From Hydrocarboniphaga sp. (GTDB lineage: Bacteria > Pseudomonadota > Gammaproteobacteria > Nevskiales > Nevskiaceae): a DNA stretch of 64,000 bases. The notes under the pieces are model-generated. The model saw only the letters and a program-made list of their open reading frames with translations, was not told the DNA's origin and made no database searches. Shown piece by piece: positions 44,634-53,892 of this stretch (the stretch's first letter is position 1; each line of letters opens with the position of its first letter). The translations under genes were made by a program, and so were the position numbers. The stretch lies in the NCBI RefSeq assembly GCF_028291725.1, contig NZ_JAQGNT010000066.1, forward strand, positions 1-64,000, in the 5' to 3' direction.

Positions 44634-46934
44634 TCATTTGCGAACCGGCAGCTCGATATAGCTGCCGCCGTACCAGCGGATACGCAAGGGCGGCTTGCCG
44701 TCGGCGAGGGTCTCTTCGCCGACGTTCTTGCCCGAGCCGTAGTTGATCTCGCGATCCGGCCGCTGGTTGACGCCGAGCACCAGCACCACGCGGCTGCCAG
44801 CCTGCAGCCGGCGGCTGCCGAGCTGCTCGCTGCTGAACTTAAGCAACTGCCGCTCGCCCGCTCTGAGCAAGTGCCGGCTGGCCTGATCCGCGGCATAGCT
44901 GGCGCGGAATTCGTAAGGATCGGCCAGCTGCAGATAGTCGCCGTTGGCCATCAGCTCGTAGAGCGTGACATTCAGATCCAGATCCTGCCGGTTCATCACG
45001 AAATCGAGCTGGCCCGACAGCAGGCCGCTGATTTCAGTCGCCTCCTTCAGCGGCTCGCTGACGAAGCCCAGCGCATCATTCAGCGGCAGGTTCCTGCTCA
45101 GGATGTCAGTGGTCGGCGGCTGCGTAACGATGCTGCGATCGGCGAGCTTCACGGTCTGCTCGATCAGCTGCGTGTCCGCCGGCAGCTTGGACGACAGGCG
45201 CGGCTGGCCGCTCTTGTCCGCGATATCCAGATACAACTTCAGCGTCGCATTGGCCATCGCCGCGATCGTCGGCGCATGCCGCCATTCGTTGGCGCCCATG
45301 AGCTGGTAGTTGATCCGGTCCTTCAGCAGCGCCGGCCTGCCGGCAGCCTTGAACACAGAGTCGAACCAGTCCAGACGCAGTTCGCGCAGATCGATCAGCG
45401 CCGCATTGTCGACGGTGTAGCCGCGCAGCGCGCCGGCGGGCCGGGCCAGAACCGTGGCATTGTCGTAAGGCCCGATCAGCAGCGTGTGGTTCGCGTCCGG
45501 CTTGTAGCGCAGATGCTCGCTGAAGTAGTACAGCGCGCCGACTTCAGCGCTGGAGTAATAGCCGGCCGTCGACAGCACCGGGATATCGAGCTTGGCGAAC
45601 TGCTCGCGGTACGGCACGTACTTCTGCCACCAGCGGTCGTAGCTCGGATGGGTCAGCCAGGTTCGGAAGACCGAGCCTACTGCCGCATCCGGCAATTTCG
45701 CGACACGGTCCAGCGAACGATAAGCCTTGCCGCTCTTGTACCAGGCCTGGTCGAGCGCGGCCCAGCGTGCTTCGTCGCGGCTGATGTCGTCGACGCCGTG
45801 CACATTGGTGTAGGCCCAGCGCAGCGAGCTGTTCTTGAACACCCGGCCTTCGCTCGGGAAGCTGATGCCGGGCGCCATCGCGTCGGAGGTCGCGATGGCC
45901 TTCAGCGCCGCCGGCATGCGCTTGGCCGCGGCCCAGGCGGCAAAGCCGCTGTAGCCGCCGCCGATCATGCCGACGCGGCCGTCGCTCCAGGGCTGCGCGG
46001 TAATCCACTGGATCACCGCGCGCGCGTCTTCGCCGTCGTGCTGAAACGGCACGAAGCGGGCGCTGCGGGCTTTGCTGTTGCCGGGTGCCGCGTCGTCGAC
46101 CGGCGGATTCTTGCCGCGCGCATACGCGACAATGCCGACATAGCCGTGCGACGCGGCCGCCCTGGCGTCGTCCTGGGTGACGAAGATGGTGAATTCGAGC
46201 AGGGCTGGCAGGCGCCCGGGCGCGTTCTTCGGCCGTACCAGACGCGCATACAGCCTGGCGCCACCAGCGCCCTTGATCGGCACGCTCTCCTCGACGACAT
46301 AGCGCTGCGCGTCATCCTCCGCGGCCAAGCTGTCGGCCAGCGATCCGAAGCTGCGATAAGCCGCAAACGACAGGTAGCTGCGGATCAGCTCAATGGCCTC
46401 TGCCTGGCTCACGCCAGGGCGGGTTCGCTGGCGGTCGAAGGATCTCTGCAGCGCGTCCTGATACGACGACAGCGGCGTATGCATCCAGGACGTGACCGTG
46501 TACGCATCGCGGTCGCCGAGCTTCGGCACGACATCGCGAAAGGATTCGGTGAAGGCCTGCGCGAACGGCACCGCGTCGCCGGTCTCGATCGCCTTGGCGT
46601 GAGCGTACAGATCGATCAGCAGGCTGCGGCCGGGCGCGCGGCCCGCGTCGATCGCGCGGCGCCGGTCCGCCAGGATCTGCCGCGTATCGTTGGCGGCCAG
46701 GTAATTGCCGGCGACCAGCTGCAGGGCGGACAAGGTCGCCAGGTAGCGTTCGATATCCGCGTCCTGGTACACCGGCAGAACCCGTTCGGCGAGATCGCGC
46801 ATCACCGCGGGGGTGTTCGGATCGACCGCGCTCGCCGGGGCTTTGAAATCGAAGTTCTGCGCCAGCGCGGCCGCAGGCGCGCTGGCGATCATCAGCAGCA
46901 GAAAGCGCAGCGATTGTGCCAGACGCGCGGTCAT
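44634..46934 (-). CDS. CocE/NonD-family (S15-type) hydrolase, secreted
   Basis: The 766-residue protein has a signal peptide (about 1-25, ending ALAQ). A CocE/NonD alpha/beta hydrolase core follows, with the nucleophile elbow GGGYSGFAAW (Ser329) and upstream SDGRVGMIGG. The C-terminal half is the jelly-roll domain of X-Pro dipeptidyl-peptidase/cocaine esterase proteins, with a long helical N-terminal extension before the core. It hydrolyses esters or N-acyl bonds in the periplasm; the substrate is unknown. Its start overlaps the ABC exporter stop by one base (TGATG), so it is the last gene of a coupled operon. Confidence 0.88.
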   Translation of the reverse strand: MTARLAQSLRFLLLMIASAPAAALAQNFDFKAPASAVDPNTPAVMRDLAERVLPVYQDADIERYLATLSALQLVAGNYLAANDTRQILADRRRAIDAGRAPGRSLLIDLYAHAKAIETGDAVPFAQAFTESFRDVVPKLGDRDAYTVTSWMHTPLSSYQDALQRSFDRQRTRPGVSQAEAIELIRSYLSFAAYRSFGSLADSLAAEDDAQRYVVEESVPIKGAGGARLYARLVRPKNAPGRLPALLEFTIFVTQDDARAAASHGYVGIVAYARGKNPPVDDAAPGNSKARSARFVPFQHDGEDARAVIQWITAQPWSDGRVGMIGGGYSGFAAWAAAKRMPAALKAIATSDAMAPGISFPSEGRVFKNSSLRWAYTNVHGVDDISRDEARWAALDQAWYKSGKAYRSLDRVAKLPDAAVGSVFRTWLTHPSYDRWWQKYVPYREQFAKLDIPVLSTAGYYSSAEVGALYYFSEHLRYKPDANHTLLIGPYDNATVLARPAGALRGYTVDNAALIDLRELRLDWFDSVFKAAGRPALLKDRINYQLMGANEWRHAPTIAAMANATLKLYLDIADKSGQPRLSSKLPADTQLIEQTVKLADRSIVTQPPTTDILSRNLPLNDALGFVSEPLKEATEISGLLSGQLDFVMNRQDLDLNVTLYELMANGDYLQLADPYEFRASYAADQASRHLLRAGERQLLKFSSEQLGSRRLQAGSRVVLVLGVNQRPDREINYGSGKNVGEETLADGKPPLRIRWYGGSYIELPVRK

Positions 46935-48715
46935 CAGCTGGCACTCGCCGGTGTCTTGACCAGATGCAGCACGCGCGAAAACATCGCCTCCTTGCCCTGC
47001 ACCGAGCCGCCGATATGGATCACGCCGGTATGCGCAAGCTCCTTGGCGAACACGTCGACCACGTGCGCCAGCACATCGTCGTCGAGCGAGCCGAAGGCAT
47101 CGTCGATCAGCACCCAGGGCGGCGCCTGCAGCACGATACGCGCGAACGCCAGGCTCAGCTGTTCGTCCTGGCTCAGTTCGCGGTCCCAGCGTCGTGAGCT
47201 GTCGAGCATGCTCACCAGCCGCTCCAGGCCCAGGCGCTGCAGAGACCGGGCGTAGGACGCGTCGGCAAAACTCGACACCTGTAGCGGATACGCGAGGATT
47301 TCACGCAGCGTTCCGCTCGGAAGATACGGCGTGCCGCGCGGCATGTAGAAAATCTGCTCGCCAGCCGGGCTGGTGACCTGCCCCGCACCCCAGGGCCACA
47401 GCGCCGCGAGCGCGCGGAACAGCAGGGTCTTGCCGGTGCCCGCGTCGGCGGTGATCAGCACGCGCTCGCCGGCACTGATCACGATGTCCTGCTCCTTGAG
47501 CATGTCGCGGCCAGCCGGCGATTCGATCTTCAGATTCGCGATCTTCAGCGTGCCGGGCGCGCCTTCGACGTAAGTGATGCGGCTGTCGAAATCCAGCTGC
47601 TTTTCATTCGCGGTCAGCGCCTGGCGGAAACCGGCAACGCGCAGCAGGGTCGCGCGCCAGTCGGCGATGATGCTGAAATTGTCGACGAACCAGCGCAGCG
47701 AGGTCTGCGCCTGCGTAAACGCGGCGGCCGCCGCCATCAGGCCGCCGAACGACAGCTTGCCGGAGAAGAACAGGGGCGCCGCGACGACGATCGGCGCGAC
47801 GATGGTGATCCAGCCGAAACCCGCGGTGACCCAAGTCAGGTTGGTCCAGCCGCGCACCAGCCGGCGCATCGCGGCGATCACATCGCCAAGGCTGGACTCA
47901 ATGCGACGCCGCTCGTCCGCCTCGCCGGATGCCAGCGAAATACCGTCGAGATGCTCGTTGATGCGGACCAGCGAAAAGCGCAGATCGGCTTCGCGCGCGT
48001 AGCGGTTCGAACTGCGGCCGATCAGGCTGCGGCCGACGAAATAACTCAGCAGCGATCCGAAGCCCGCATAGATCACCGCGGCCCATAGCATGAAGCCCGG
48101 CACCGCGTAGTCGGCACCGCCGATGCGGAAGCTGAAATCCTCGGACAGCACCCACAGAATGCCGGCGAAGCTGACGAACAGAATCGTCGCCTGCAGCAGG
48201 CCCACGGCCAGATCGGTGGACAGATTGCACAGCACCATCGTGTCGTCGGTCATGCGCTGGTCGGGGTTCACGCCCATCTCGCCGGCATGGGCCAACCAGA
48301 ACGCGCGGCGCGGCACCATCCAGTGCCCGACCAGATCGCTGACCAGGCCTTCGCGCAGCCGCACTTTCAGGGTTTCGGTCAGCCAGCGCTGGCCGACGTT
48401 GAGAATCAGCAGCACACCCGCGATCAGTGCGAACACGCCCAGCTGGAACATGAAATCCTTGAGGTCGCGGCGCGACAGCGCGTCGTAAAACGCCTTGTTC
48501 CAGGCATTCAGGCGAATCTGGCCATAGGACGTCGCCGCGACGACCACGACGATGCCGATCGCCAGGCTGAGCAGGGTCTTGCCCAGCGGCGATGCGTACA
48601 GCGCGCCCAGGATCTGCCTGAGCTGCGCCAGCAGGCCGGGCGACCTGATCGCCGTGGTGGCCGGCGCAACGGCAGCGGCAGCCACCACCGCTCGCGGTGT
48701 CGGCTCTGCGGTCAT
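46934..48715 (-). CDS. SbmA/YddA-type ABC transporter (fused membrane and ATPase)
   Basis: The 593-residue protein has an ABC_membrane_2/SbmA-BacA-like membrane domain (about 40-370), with LNAWNKAFYDALSRRDLKDF as its family mark, and a C-terminal ATPase. Walker A is TADAGTGKT (about 422-430) and the signature is variant LSQDEQLSLAFAR. Walker B is VLIDDAFGSLD, in which the usual catalytic Glu after Asp is Asp, so ATP hydrolysis may be slow. It overlaps both neighbours (ATGA and TGATG). Members move peptides or other compounds across the inner membrane. Confidence 0.9.
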   Translation of the reverse strand: MTAEPTPRAVVAAAAVAPATTAIRSPGLLAQLRQILGALYASPLGKTLLSLAIGIVVVVAATSYGQIRLNAWNKAFYDALSRRDLKDFMFQLGVFALIAGVLLILNVGQRWLTETLKVRLREGLVSDLVGHWMVPRRAFWLAHAGEMGVNPDQRMTDDTMVLCNLSTDLAVGLLQATILFVSFAGILWVLSEDFSFRIGGADYAVPGFMLWAAVIYAGFGSLLSYFVGRSLIGRSSNRYAREADLRFSLVRINEHLDGISLASGEADERRRIESSLGDVIAAMRRLVRGWTNLTWVTAGFGWITIVAPIVVAAPLFFSGKLSFGGLMAAAAAFTQAQTSLRWFVDNFSIIADWRATLLRVAGFRQALTANEKQLDFDSRITYVEGAPGTLKIANLKIESPAGRDMLKEQDIVISAGERVLITADAGTGKTLLFRALAALWPWGAGQVTSPAGEQIFYMPRGTPYLPSGTLREILAYPLQVSSFADASYARSLQRLGLERLVSMLDSSRRWDRELSQDEQLSLAFARIVLQAPPWVLIDDAFGSLDDDVLAHVVDVFAKELAHTGVIHIGGSVQGKEAMFSRVLHLVKTPASAS

Positions 48716-50049
48716 CTCGTCCCGTCGACGGCGTCGCGGCGCGCCGCGATACAGGAGATGAACGCGGCATAGCTCCAGGCGAGATGACGCGCCGAGGTCT
48801 GCGCGCCGGTCTGCTGATCGAATTGCTCGGACAACTCGCCGCTGTCCGGCGTGTACCGGCGAACGGTTGCCAGGTAGGCATCGCCGCGCGCCATCCACGC
48901 TGCAGCGTCGGCCGCGCCAGGCGCCGCCCGGAAGCAGAACTCGGCCGCGCCCAGGGTCGAGAAGAAGTACGCCCCGCCCGAGTAGTAGACGTCGCCCTGA
49001 TAGCGGCCCATTGCAGGCCCGAGGCCGGCCGGACGCTGCCGGTTGATCAGGTACTGCTCGTCGAACAGCGCGTCGAGTCTGGCCAGCGTCGCTTGCATGC
49101 GCGGATCGTGCACGCCATGCGCCGCGCCCGAGCCGGCCGAATGGATCGCCGACAGAATCACCGCGATATCCAGATCCTTGGCCGAGCGTGCGCCGGATTC
49201 CGAAATGCGCGAGCGGTAGTAACCCTCGTCGGCCAGCCAGAAACCGTCGAGCATCCGGCTGATCGCGTCCGCCTGCTCGCGGTAGGCGTTCGCACGATCC
49301 GCTTCGCAGCGCGTGGCCAGCCAGGCCGCACCGCGCTCCAGTGCGGCGGCGGAGACGCGCAGCGTGTAGTAGTGCAGGCCGCGCTCTTCTTCCCAGATAT
49401 CGAAGGACGGCTCGCGCCAATGCGCGGCGGTGAAGGCGAGATCGGCCCGGATCAGCTGCGCCAGCTCGGCTTCGAGGCTCGCGTCGAAGCCATGGCCGCG
49501 CACCCAGCCCAGCAGTGCCAGTGCCCGCAGCGGCGGGCCATCGTGCTGCGGGCGCGCCCACTTGGAGATATCCAGCGTGCCATCGGGATTGACGCGAGTC
49601 TCAGCGACGACGAACTCGGCCCGCGCACCGGCGAGATCCGCATCGTCGCGCAGATACTTCACAAAATCCGGCGCCGCTTTCGCCCGCCATGCCTTTGCTG
49701 CGACCCGATCACCGCCGTCCAGCTGCTGCAGCGACAGGCCGAAGCGCACGAAGTCACCGAAAGTCGCCAGTGCCTCGGGCCCGACATCGCCGGCCTCCAG
49801 CAGCAGGCGCAGCGCGTCGATGACCACGGCCGAATCGCGATACCAGTGGAAGAAATAATCCGGGTCGGGATCGTAGGCCGCCAGTACCGGCGAGGCGATG
49901 ATCGAGCCCTTCGCCGGCCTGATCGTTTGGCCGAAGCCCGGCCGCGTCTTGACGATGTCGACCGCGGAAATGCTCTTCTGCATCGCGCTCGCCGCGTAGC
50001 GATACTCGCGAGCGATCCATTGCTCCAGACCCTTGCCGGACGAGTCCAT
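48712..50049 (-). CDS. Glycoside hydrolase family 15 (glucoamylase/glucodextranase type)
   Basis: The 445-residue protein has an (alpha/alpha)6-barrel typical of GH15. YFFHWYRDSAVVIDAL and ISKWARPQHDGPPLRAL are the substrate-pocket motifs. WEEERGLHYYTLRVSAAALE carries the likely acid Glu and GELSEQFDQQTG the base Glu, the latter followed by LAWSYAAF. It releases glucose from alpha-glucans or oligosaccharides. There is no signal peptide, so it is probably cytoplasmic, unlike most secreted glucoamylases. The ATG at 50049 overlaps the upstream gene stop by one base. Confidence 0.9.
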   Translation of the reverse strand: MDSSGKGLEQWIAREYRYAASAMQKSISAVDIVKTRPGFGQTIRPAKGSIIASPVLAAYDPDPDYFFHWYRDSAVVIDALRLLLEAGDVGPEALATFGDFVRFGLSLQQLDGGDRVAAKAWRAKAAPDFVKYLRDDADLAGARAEFVVAETRVNPDGTLDISKWARPQHDGPPLRALALLGWVRGHGFDASLEAELAQLIRADLAFTAAHWREPSFDIWEEERGLHYYTLRVSAAALERGAAWLATRCEADRANAYREQADAISRMLDGFWLADEGYYRSRISESGARSAKDLDIAVILSAIHSAGSGAAHGVHDPRMQATLARLDALFDEQYLINRQRPAGLGPAMGRYQGDVYYSGGAYFFSTLGAAEFCFRAAPGAADAAAWMARGDAYLATVRRYTPDSGELSEQFDQQTGAQTSARHLAWSYAAFISCIAARRDAVDGTR

Positions 50050-51389
50050 CAGCGCGGCGCCTTGTCGGCCAGATGCGGGCTGCTGAAGCCGAGCTTGCGC
50101 AGGCCGTTCTGGATTTCGGGGATGCTCATGAACAGCTTCCATAGCAGGCCGGTGCGATGGTTCTCCATCATCACCACGATCGGCCCCTGGTCGATCGCCA
50201 GGAAAGTATCGGCGGCCCAATCCTGCTGCTCGCTGAAAGCATCGACGAAGCCGTAGCGCTTCCAGATTTTGTCGCCATGACGGCTCAGGAAGTGACGCAG
50301 CGCCTTCATCACTTCGGCCGGTGCATACGGCAGGCTGGACAGCGCCGCGGTCGGCGAGATCGTGCCGTTGTCGTTGTCCGGCGCGTGCGCGCCGTAACCG
50401 AAAGCATCATCGCTGGCGGTCAGGCCCCAGCAGTCGGCGCCGTAGCCCTTGAACTTTTTCGGATTGGCGACGCAGTGCGCATGATTGATGCGGACATGGG
50501 CGACATTCAGATCCCAGTAGTTCGCATACTGATCACTCAGACCCCGAGGGTCCAGGCCGCAGAACGAGTAGTGCGCGAAGAACAGGGGGCCGCCGTAGGG
50601 CTGCCCCAGCGGCAGCTCGATGCCGTAGTAGGTCTTGCCGTTAATGAAATCGCGCCCGGCCGCGTAGCCGCGGTGATAAACGTCCGCGCCGACCGAATAG
50701 CGTGGCGACGAGGCGGCGAGCACATAGGTGATCAGGCACTCGTTCCAGCCGTGGATCTCATGGTCCATCGCCCAGCCGTTCCACGGGCTCCAGTGCCAAT
50801 ACAGCAGCTTGCGTCCGCCCTGGGTGTACCAGTCCCACTCGACTTCTTCCCACAGCCGCGTGATCCGGCTGCGGATCGAGGCCTCCTCTGGCGTGTCGCG
50901 CTGAAAATACTGGCGCACGCACAACAGCCCCTGGAACAGCAGCGCGGTCTCGACCAGATCGCCGCCATCGTCCTTGCGACCGAACGGGATGGTCGCGCCG
51001 GTCAGGCCATTGATGAAGTGCGGATAGGCGCCATGAAAGCAGGTCGCCTTGCCGAGCACATCGAGCGAGTGCATGAGCCTCTGCACCGCTTCGTCGCGCG
51101 TGACCCAGCCGCGCTCGACCGCGACGATGATCGCCATCACGCCGAAGCCGCTGCCGCCGATCGCGACGAGATCGTCGACTGGCTCGTCGCGCGTGGTACG
51201 GCGATCGGAAGCCAGGCCGCTGACCGGATGCGCGCCCTCCCAGAAAAACCGGAACGTCTGACGCTGGACCGCGTCGACCAGCGCGTCATCGGGCAGCTTC
51301 GCCAGGTCCGCTGCGCTGAGCGCATCGGCTTTTTTTTTCTTGCTGGCGCCCTGAACTTTTGCCGTCGGGGCCCGGTCGCCTTTAGGCAT
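50049..51389 (-). CDS. GH144-like (glycoamylase-domain) beta-glucanase
   Basis: The 446-residue protein is a PF10091 glycoamylase-like (alpha/alpha)6 protein of the kind that includes GH144 endo-beta-1,2-glucanases. Family marks are QRQTFRFFWEGAHPVSGLASDR, GGSGFGVMAIIVAVERGW, GDLVETALLFQGLL, IHGWNECLITYVLAASS and GYGADCWGLTASD. A basic lysine run at the N-terminus and no signal peptide suggest a cytoplasmic location. AGGAG precedes ATG 51389 (or 51395). It is first in the coupled operon. Beta-1,2-glucan as substrate is inferred from the family and from the GH3 neighbour. Confidence 0.82.
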   Translation of the reverse strand: MPKGDRAPTAKVQGASKKKKADALSAADLAKLPDDALVDAVQRQTFRFFWEGAHPVSGLASDRRTTRDEPVDDLVAIGGSGFGVMAIIVAVERGWVTRDEAVQRLMHSLDVLGKATCFHGAYPHFINGLTGATIPFGRKDDGGDLVETALLFQGLLCVRQYFQRDTPEEASIRSRITRLWEEVEWDWYTQGGRKLLYWHWSPWNGWAMDHEIHGWNECLITYVLAASSPRYSVGADVYHRGYAAGRDFINGKTYYGIELPLGQPYGGPLFFAHYSFCGLDPRGLSDQYANYWDLNVAHVRINHAHCVANPKKFKGYGADCWGLTASDDAFGYGAHAPDNDNGTISPTAALSSLPYAPAEVMKALRHFLSRHGDKIWKRYGFVDAFSEQQDWAADTFLAIDQGPIVVMMENHRTGLLWKLFMSIPEIQNGLRKLGFSSPHLADKAPR

Positions 51390-51468
51390 CCGCATCGTCT
51401 CCTGTTCTGCCGATTCTGACCTGCTTTGCCCAGCTTGGCACATCGCCATGCCGACATTGTGCTCATCA

Positions 51469-51547
51469 GTAGGTCGGCAATCCCTTGCCGACGTGAGGCA
51501 GCGATTGCACATTGAAGGTACACGTCGGCAAAGGATTGCCGACCTAC
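51469..51547. repeat. Family-1 palindromic repeat pair
   Basis: Arms at 51469-51495 and 51521-51547, in the promoter gap between the divergent GH144-like and GH3 genes. Confidence 0.92.
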
Positions 51548-51603
51548 GCGAACCGGCGCCAGCGACCTATCATGATGATCAAGCGACCCAACCGGACGGG
51601 ACG

Positions 51604-53751
51604 ATGAGCCGCATAGAAAAATTGTTGAGCCAGATGACGCTGGCCGAAAAACTCGGCCAGTTGACCATGACCGCCTCGGGCTACGCGGTGACCGGCCCGA
51701 TCATCGCCGGCGACTCGACCGAGTCGATCAAGGACGGCACGATAGGCAATTTGCTGAATATCATCGGCCCCGGGCCGACGCGCGAGGTCCAGCAGATCGC
51801 GGTCGAGCAGACGCGCCTGGGCATCCCGTTGCTGATCGGCCTGGACATCATCCACGGCCACCGCACCTTGTTCCCGATACCGCTGGCCGAAGCGGCACTG
51901 TTCGACGATGCGGCCTGGGAGCTGAGCGCGCGCGAGGCCGCCAGGGAGGGCGCGTCCGACGGGCTCTCGATGACTTTCGCGCCGATGCTCGACGTGTCGC
52001 GCGATCCGCGCTGGGGCCGCACCGCCGAAGGTTCCGGCGAGGACCCGTATCTGACATCGCGCATGGCCCGCGCCAAGGTGCGCGGCTTCCAGGGCAGCAG
52101 TCTGTCCTCGGCCGATGCGATCGCCGCCTGCGCCAAGCATTTCTGCGCCTATGGCCCGGTTACGGCGGGGCGCGAATACGCGTCGGTGGACATCTCCGAG
52201 CGCACACTGCACGAGGTCCACCTGCCGCCGTTCGTAGCGGCGGTCGCGGCCGGCGTCGCGACGATCATGCCCGCGTTCACCGATCTGGCCGGCATTCCGA
52301 TGACCGCGCACAAGGCGCTGCTGCGCGACTATCTGCGCGATCAGCTCGGCTTCGATGGCGTGCTAGTCAGCGACTACAACGCGATCGGCGAGCTGATGCG
52401 CCACGGCGTCGCCGCCGATCTGGCCGACGCCGCGGCACTGGCGCTGAAAGCCGGAGTCGACATCGACATGATGGCCGACGGCTATCGCAAGGGCCTGCCG
52501 ATCGCGCTGGAGCGCGGCACCGTGACGATGGACGACATCGACGTCTGCGTGCGCCGCGTACTCAAGCTCAAGGAAGACCTCGGCCTGTTCGACGATCCCT
52601 ACCGTCGCGGTGCGAGCGCCGAGGCGCCCGAGGTATTGATCGAGCGCCGCCAGCTGGCGCGCCGCATCGGCGCGCGCGCGATCACGATGCTGAAGAATGA
52701 GCGCGACACCTTGCCGCTGTCACCGACGGTCAAGCGTCTCAGCGTGATCGGCCCGCTCGCCGATGCCGGCCCCGAAATGCGCGGCTGCTGGTGGAGTGCC
52801 GGCGAGAACGAGCCGCATGTCGGCGTGCTGGCCGGCATTCGCAAGGGCTTTCCGAATACCGAAATCCGCCACGCGCCAGGCACCGCGATCAACAGCGCCG
52901 ATCGCAGCGGCATCCCCGCGGCGCTGCAGCTGTGCAACGACACCGACGCGGTGCTGCTGTGCCTTGGCGAAGCCACCGCGATGAGCGGTGAAGCCGCCAG
53001 CCGCGCCTATCCCGAACTGCCCGGCCAGCAGCTGGCGCTGGCCGAGGCGGTGTTCGAGCACGCGCGTGAACGCGGCGTGCCGGTGATCGTCGTGCTGTTC
53101 TCGGGCCGGCCGCTGGTGATTCCGCTCCTTGCCGAGAAAGCCGACGCGCTGCTGGCCGCCTGGTTCCTCGGCACCGAGGCCGGCAACGCGATCAGCGACG
53201 TGGTCAGCGGCATCGTCTCGCCCAGCGGCCGCACGCCGATGAGCTGGCCGCGCGCGCTGGGCCAGGTGCCGATCTTCTTCGGCCAGCGCAACAGCGGCCG
53301 GCCGCTGAGCCAGGGCGACTCCTTCACCAGCCGCTATCTGGATGTACCCAACGACCCGCTCTACCCCTTCGGCCACGGGCTGAGTTACGGCAGCTTCGTC
53401 TACGACAATCTGCGCATCACACCCGACAACGCCAGCGAAGCCGACGTGATCACGGTGCGTGTCGATGTCGGCAACCATGGCCGGCACGGCGCCGAAGAAA
53501 CCGTCTTCCTGTTCACGCACGACAAGGTCGCCAGCGTCGCGCGGCCGCTGCTGGAGCTGAAAGGCTACGGCAAGATCAGCCTGCAGCCCGGCGAAACCGG
53601 CACGGTCGAACTGCTGCTGCCCGCCTCGGAACTGCGCTTTCTCGGCATCGATCTGAAACCGGTGTTCGAAGCGGGCGATATCGAGATCCTGGTCGGCGCT
53701 AGCGCCGAGCGTTCGCGATTACTGCTCGGGCATTTGCAGCTGACGGACTAG
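51604..53751 (+). CDS. Glycoside hydrolase family 3 beta-glucosidase
   Basis: The 715-residue enzyme has the GH3 TIM barrel (about 1-325). EKLGQLTM, LIGLDIIHGHRTLFPIPLAE and APMLDVSRDPRWGRTAEGSGEDPYL are standard, with the nucleophile Asp257 in VSDYNAIG. A second alpha/beta domain and a C-terminal fibronectin-III-like domain (about 620-715) follow. It removes beta-linked glucose from oligosaccharides. No signal peptide is present. ATG 51604 starts at the conserved N-terminus. It is divergent from the GH144-like operon, and the two likely work together. Confidence 0.95.
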   Translation: MSRIEKLLSQMTLAEKLGQLTMTASGYAVTGPIIAGDSTESIKDGTIGNLLNIIGPGPTREVQQIAVEQTRLGIPLLIGLDIIHGHRTLFPIPLAEAALFDDAAWELSAREAAREGASDGLSMTFAPMLDVSRDPRWGRTAEGSGEDPYLTSRMARAKVRGFQGSSLSSADAIAACAKHFCAYGPVTAGREYASVDISERTLHEVHLPPFVAAVAAGVATIMPAFTDLAGIPMTAHKALLRDYLRDQLGFDGVLVSDYNAIGELMRHGVAADLADAAALALKAGVDIDMMADGYRKGLPIALERGTVTMDDIDVCVRRVLKLKEDLGLFDDPYRRGASAEAPEVLIERRQLARRIGARAITMLKNERDTLPLSPTVKRLSVIGPLADAGPEMRGCWWSAGENEPHVGVLAGIRKGFPNTEIRHAPGTAINSADRSGIPAALQLCNDTDAVLLCLGEATAMSGEAASRAYPELPGQQLALAEAVFEHARERGVPVIVVLFSGRPLVIPLLAEKADALLAAWFLGTEAGNAISDVVSGIVSPSGRTPMSWPRALGQVPIFFGQRNSGRPLSQGDSFTSRYLDVPNDPLYPFGHGLSYGSFVYDNLRITPDNASEADVITVRVDVGNHGRHGAEETVFLFTHDKVASVARPLLELKGYGKISLQPGETGTVELLLPASELRFLGIDLKPVFEAGDIEILVGASAERSRLLLGHLQLTD

Positions 53752-53758
53752 CTCTGCG

Positions 53759-53870
53759 CAGGCCTGGAACTCGCAATCGCGGTCAAGGACCGCTCCTACA
53801 GTCGCGTATCACCGGTGCGCGACAGGCCTGTAGGAGCGGTCCTTGACCGCGATTGCGAGTTCCAGGCCTG
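53759..53870. repeat. Family-2 element with 43-base perfect arms
   Basis: Arms at 53759-53801 and 53828-53870 are exact reverse complements. The core and spacer equal the element at 10100-10178 in the opposite orientation, and the outer 16 bases extend the pairing. Confidence 0.92.
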
Positions 53871-53892
53871 CGCCGACCGTCCCCAAGGAACC

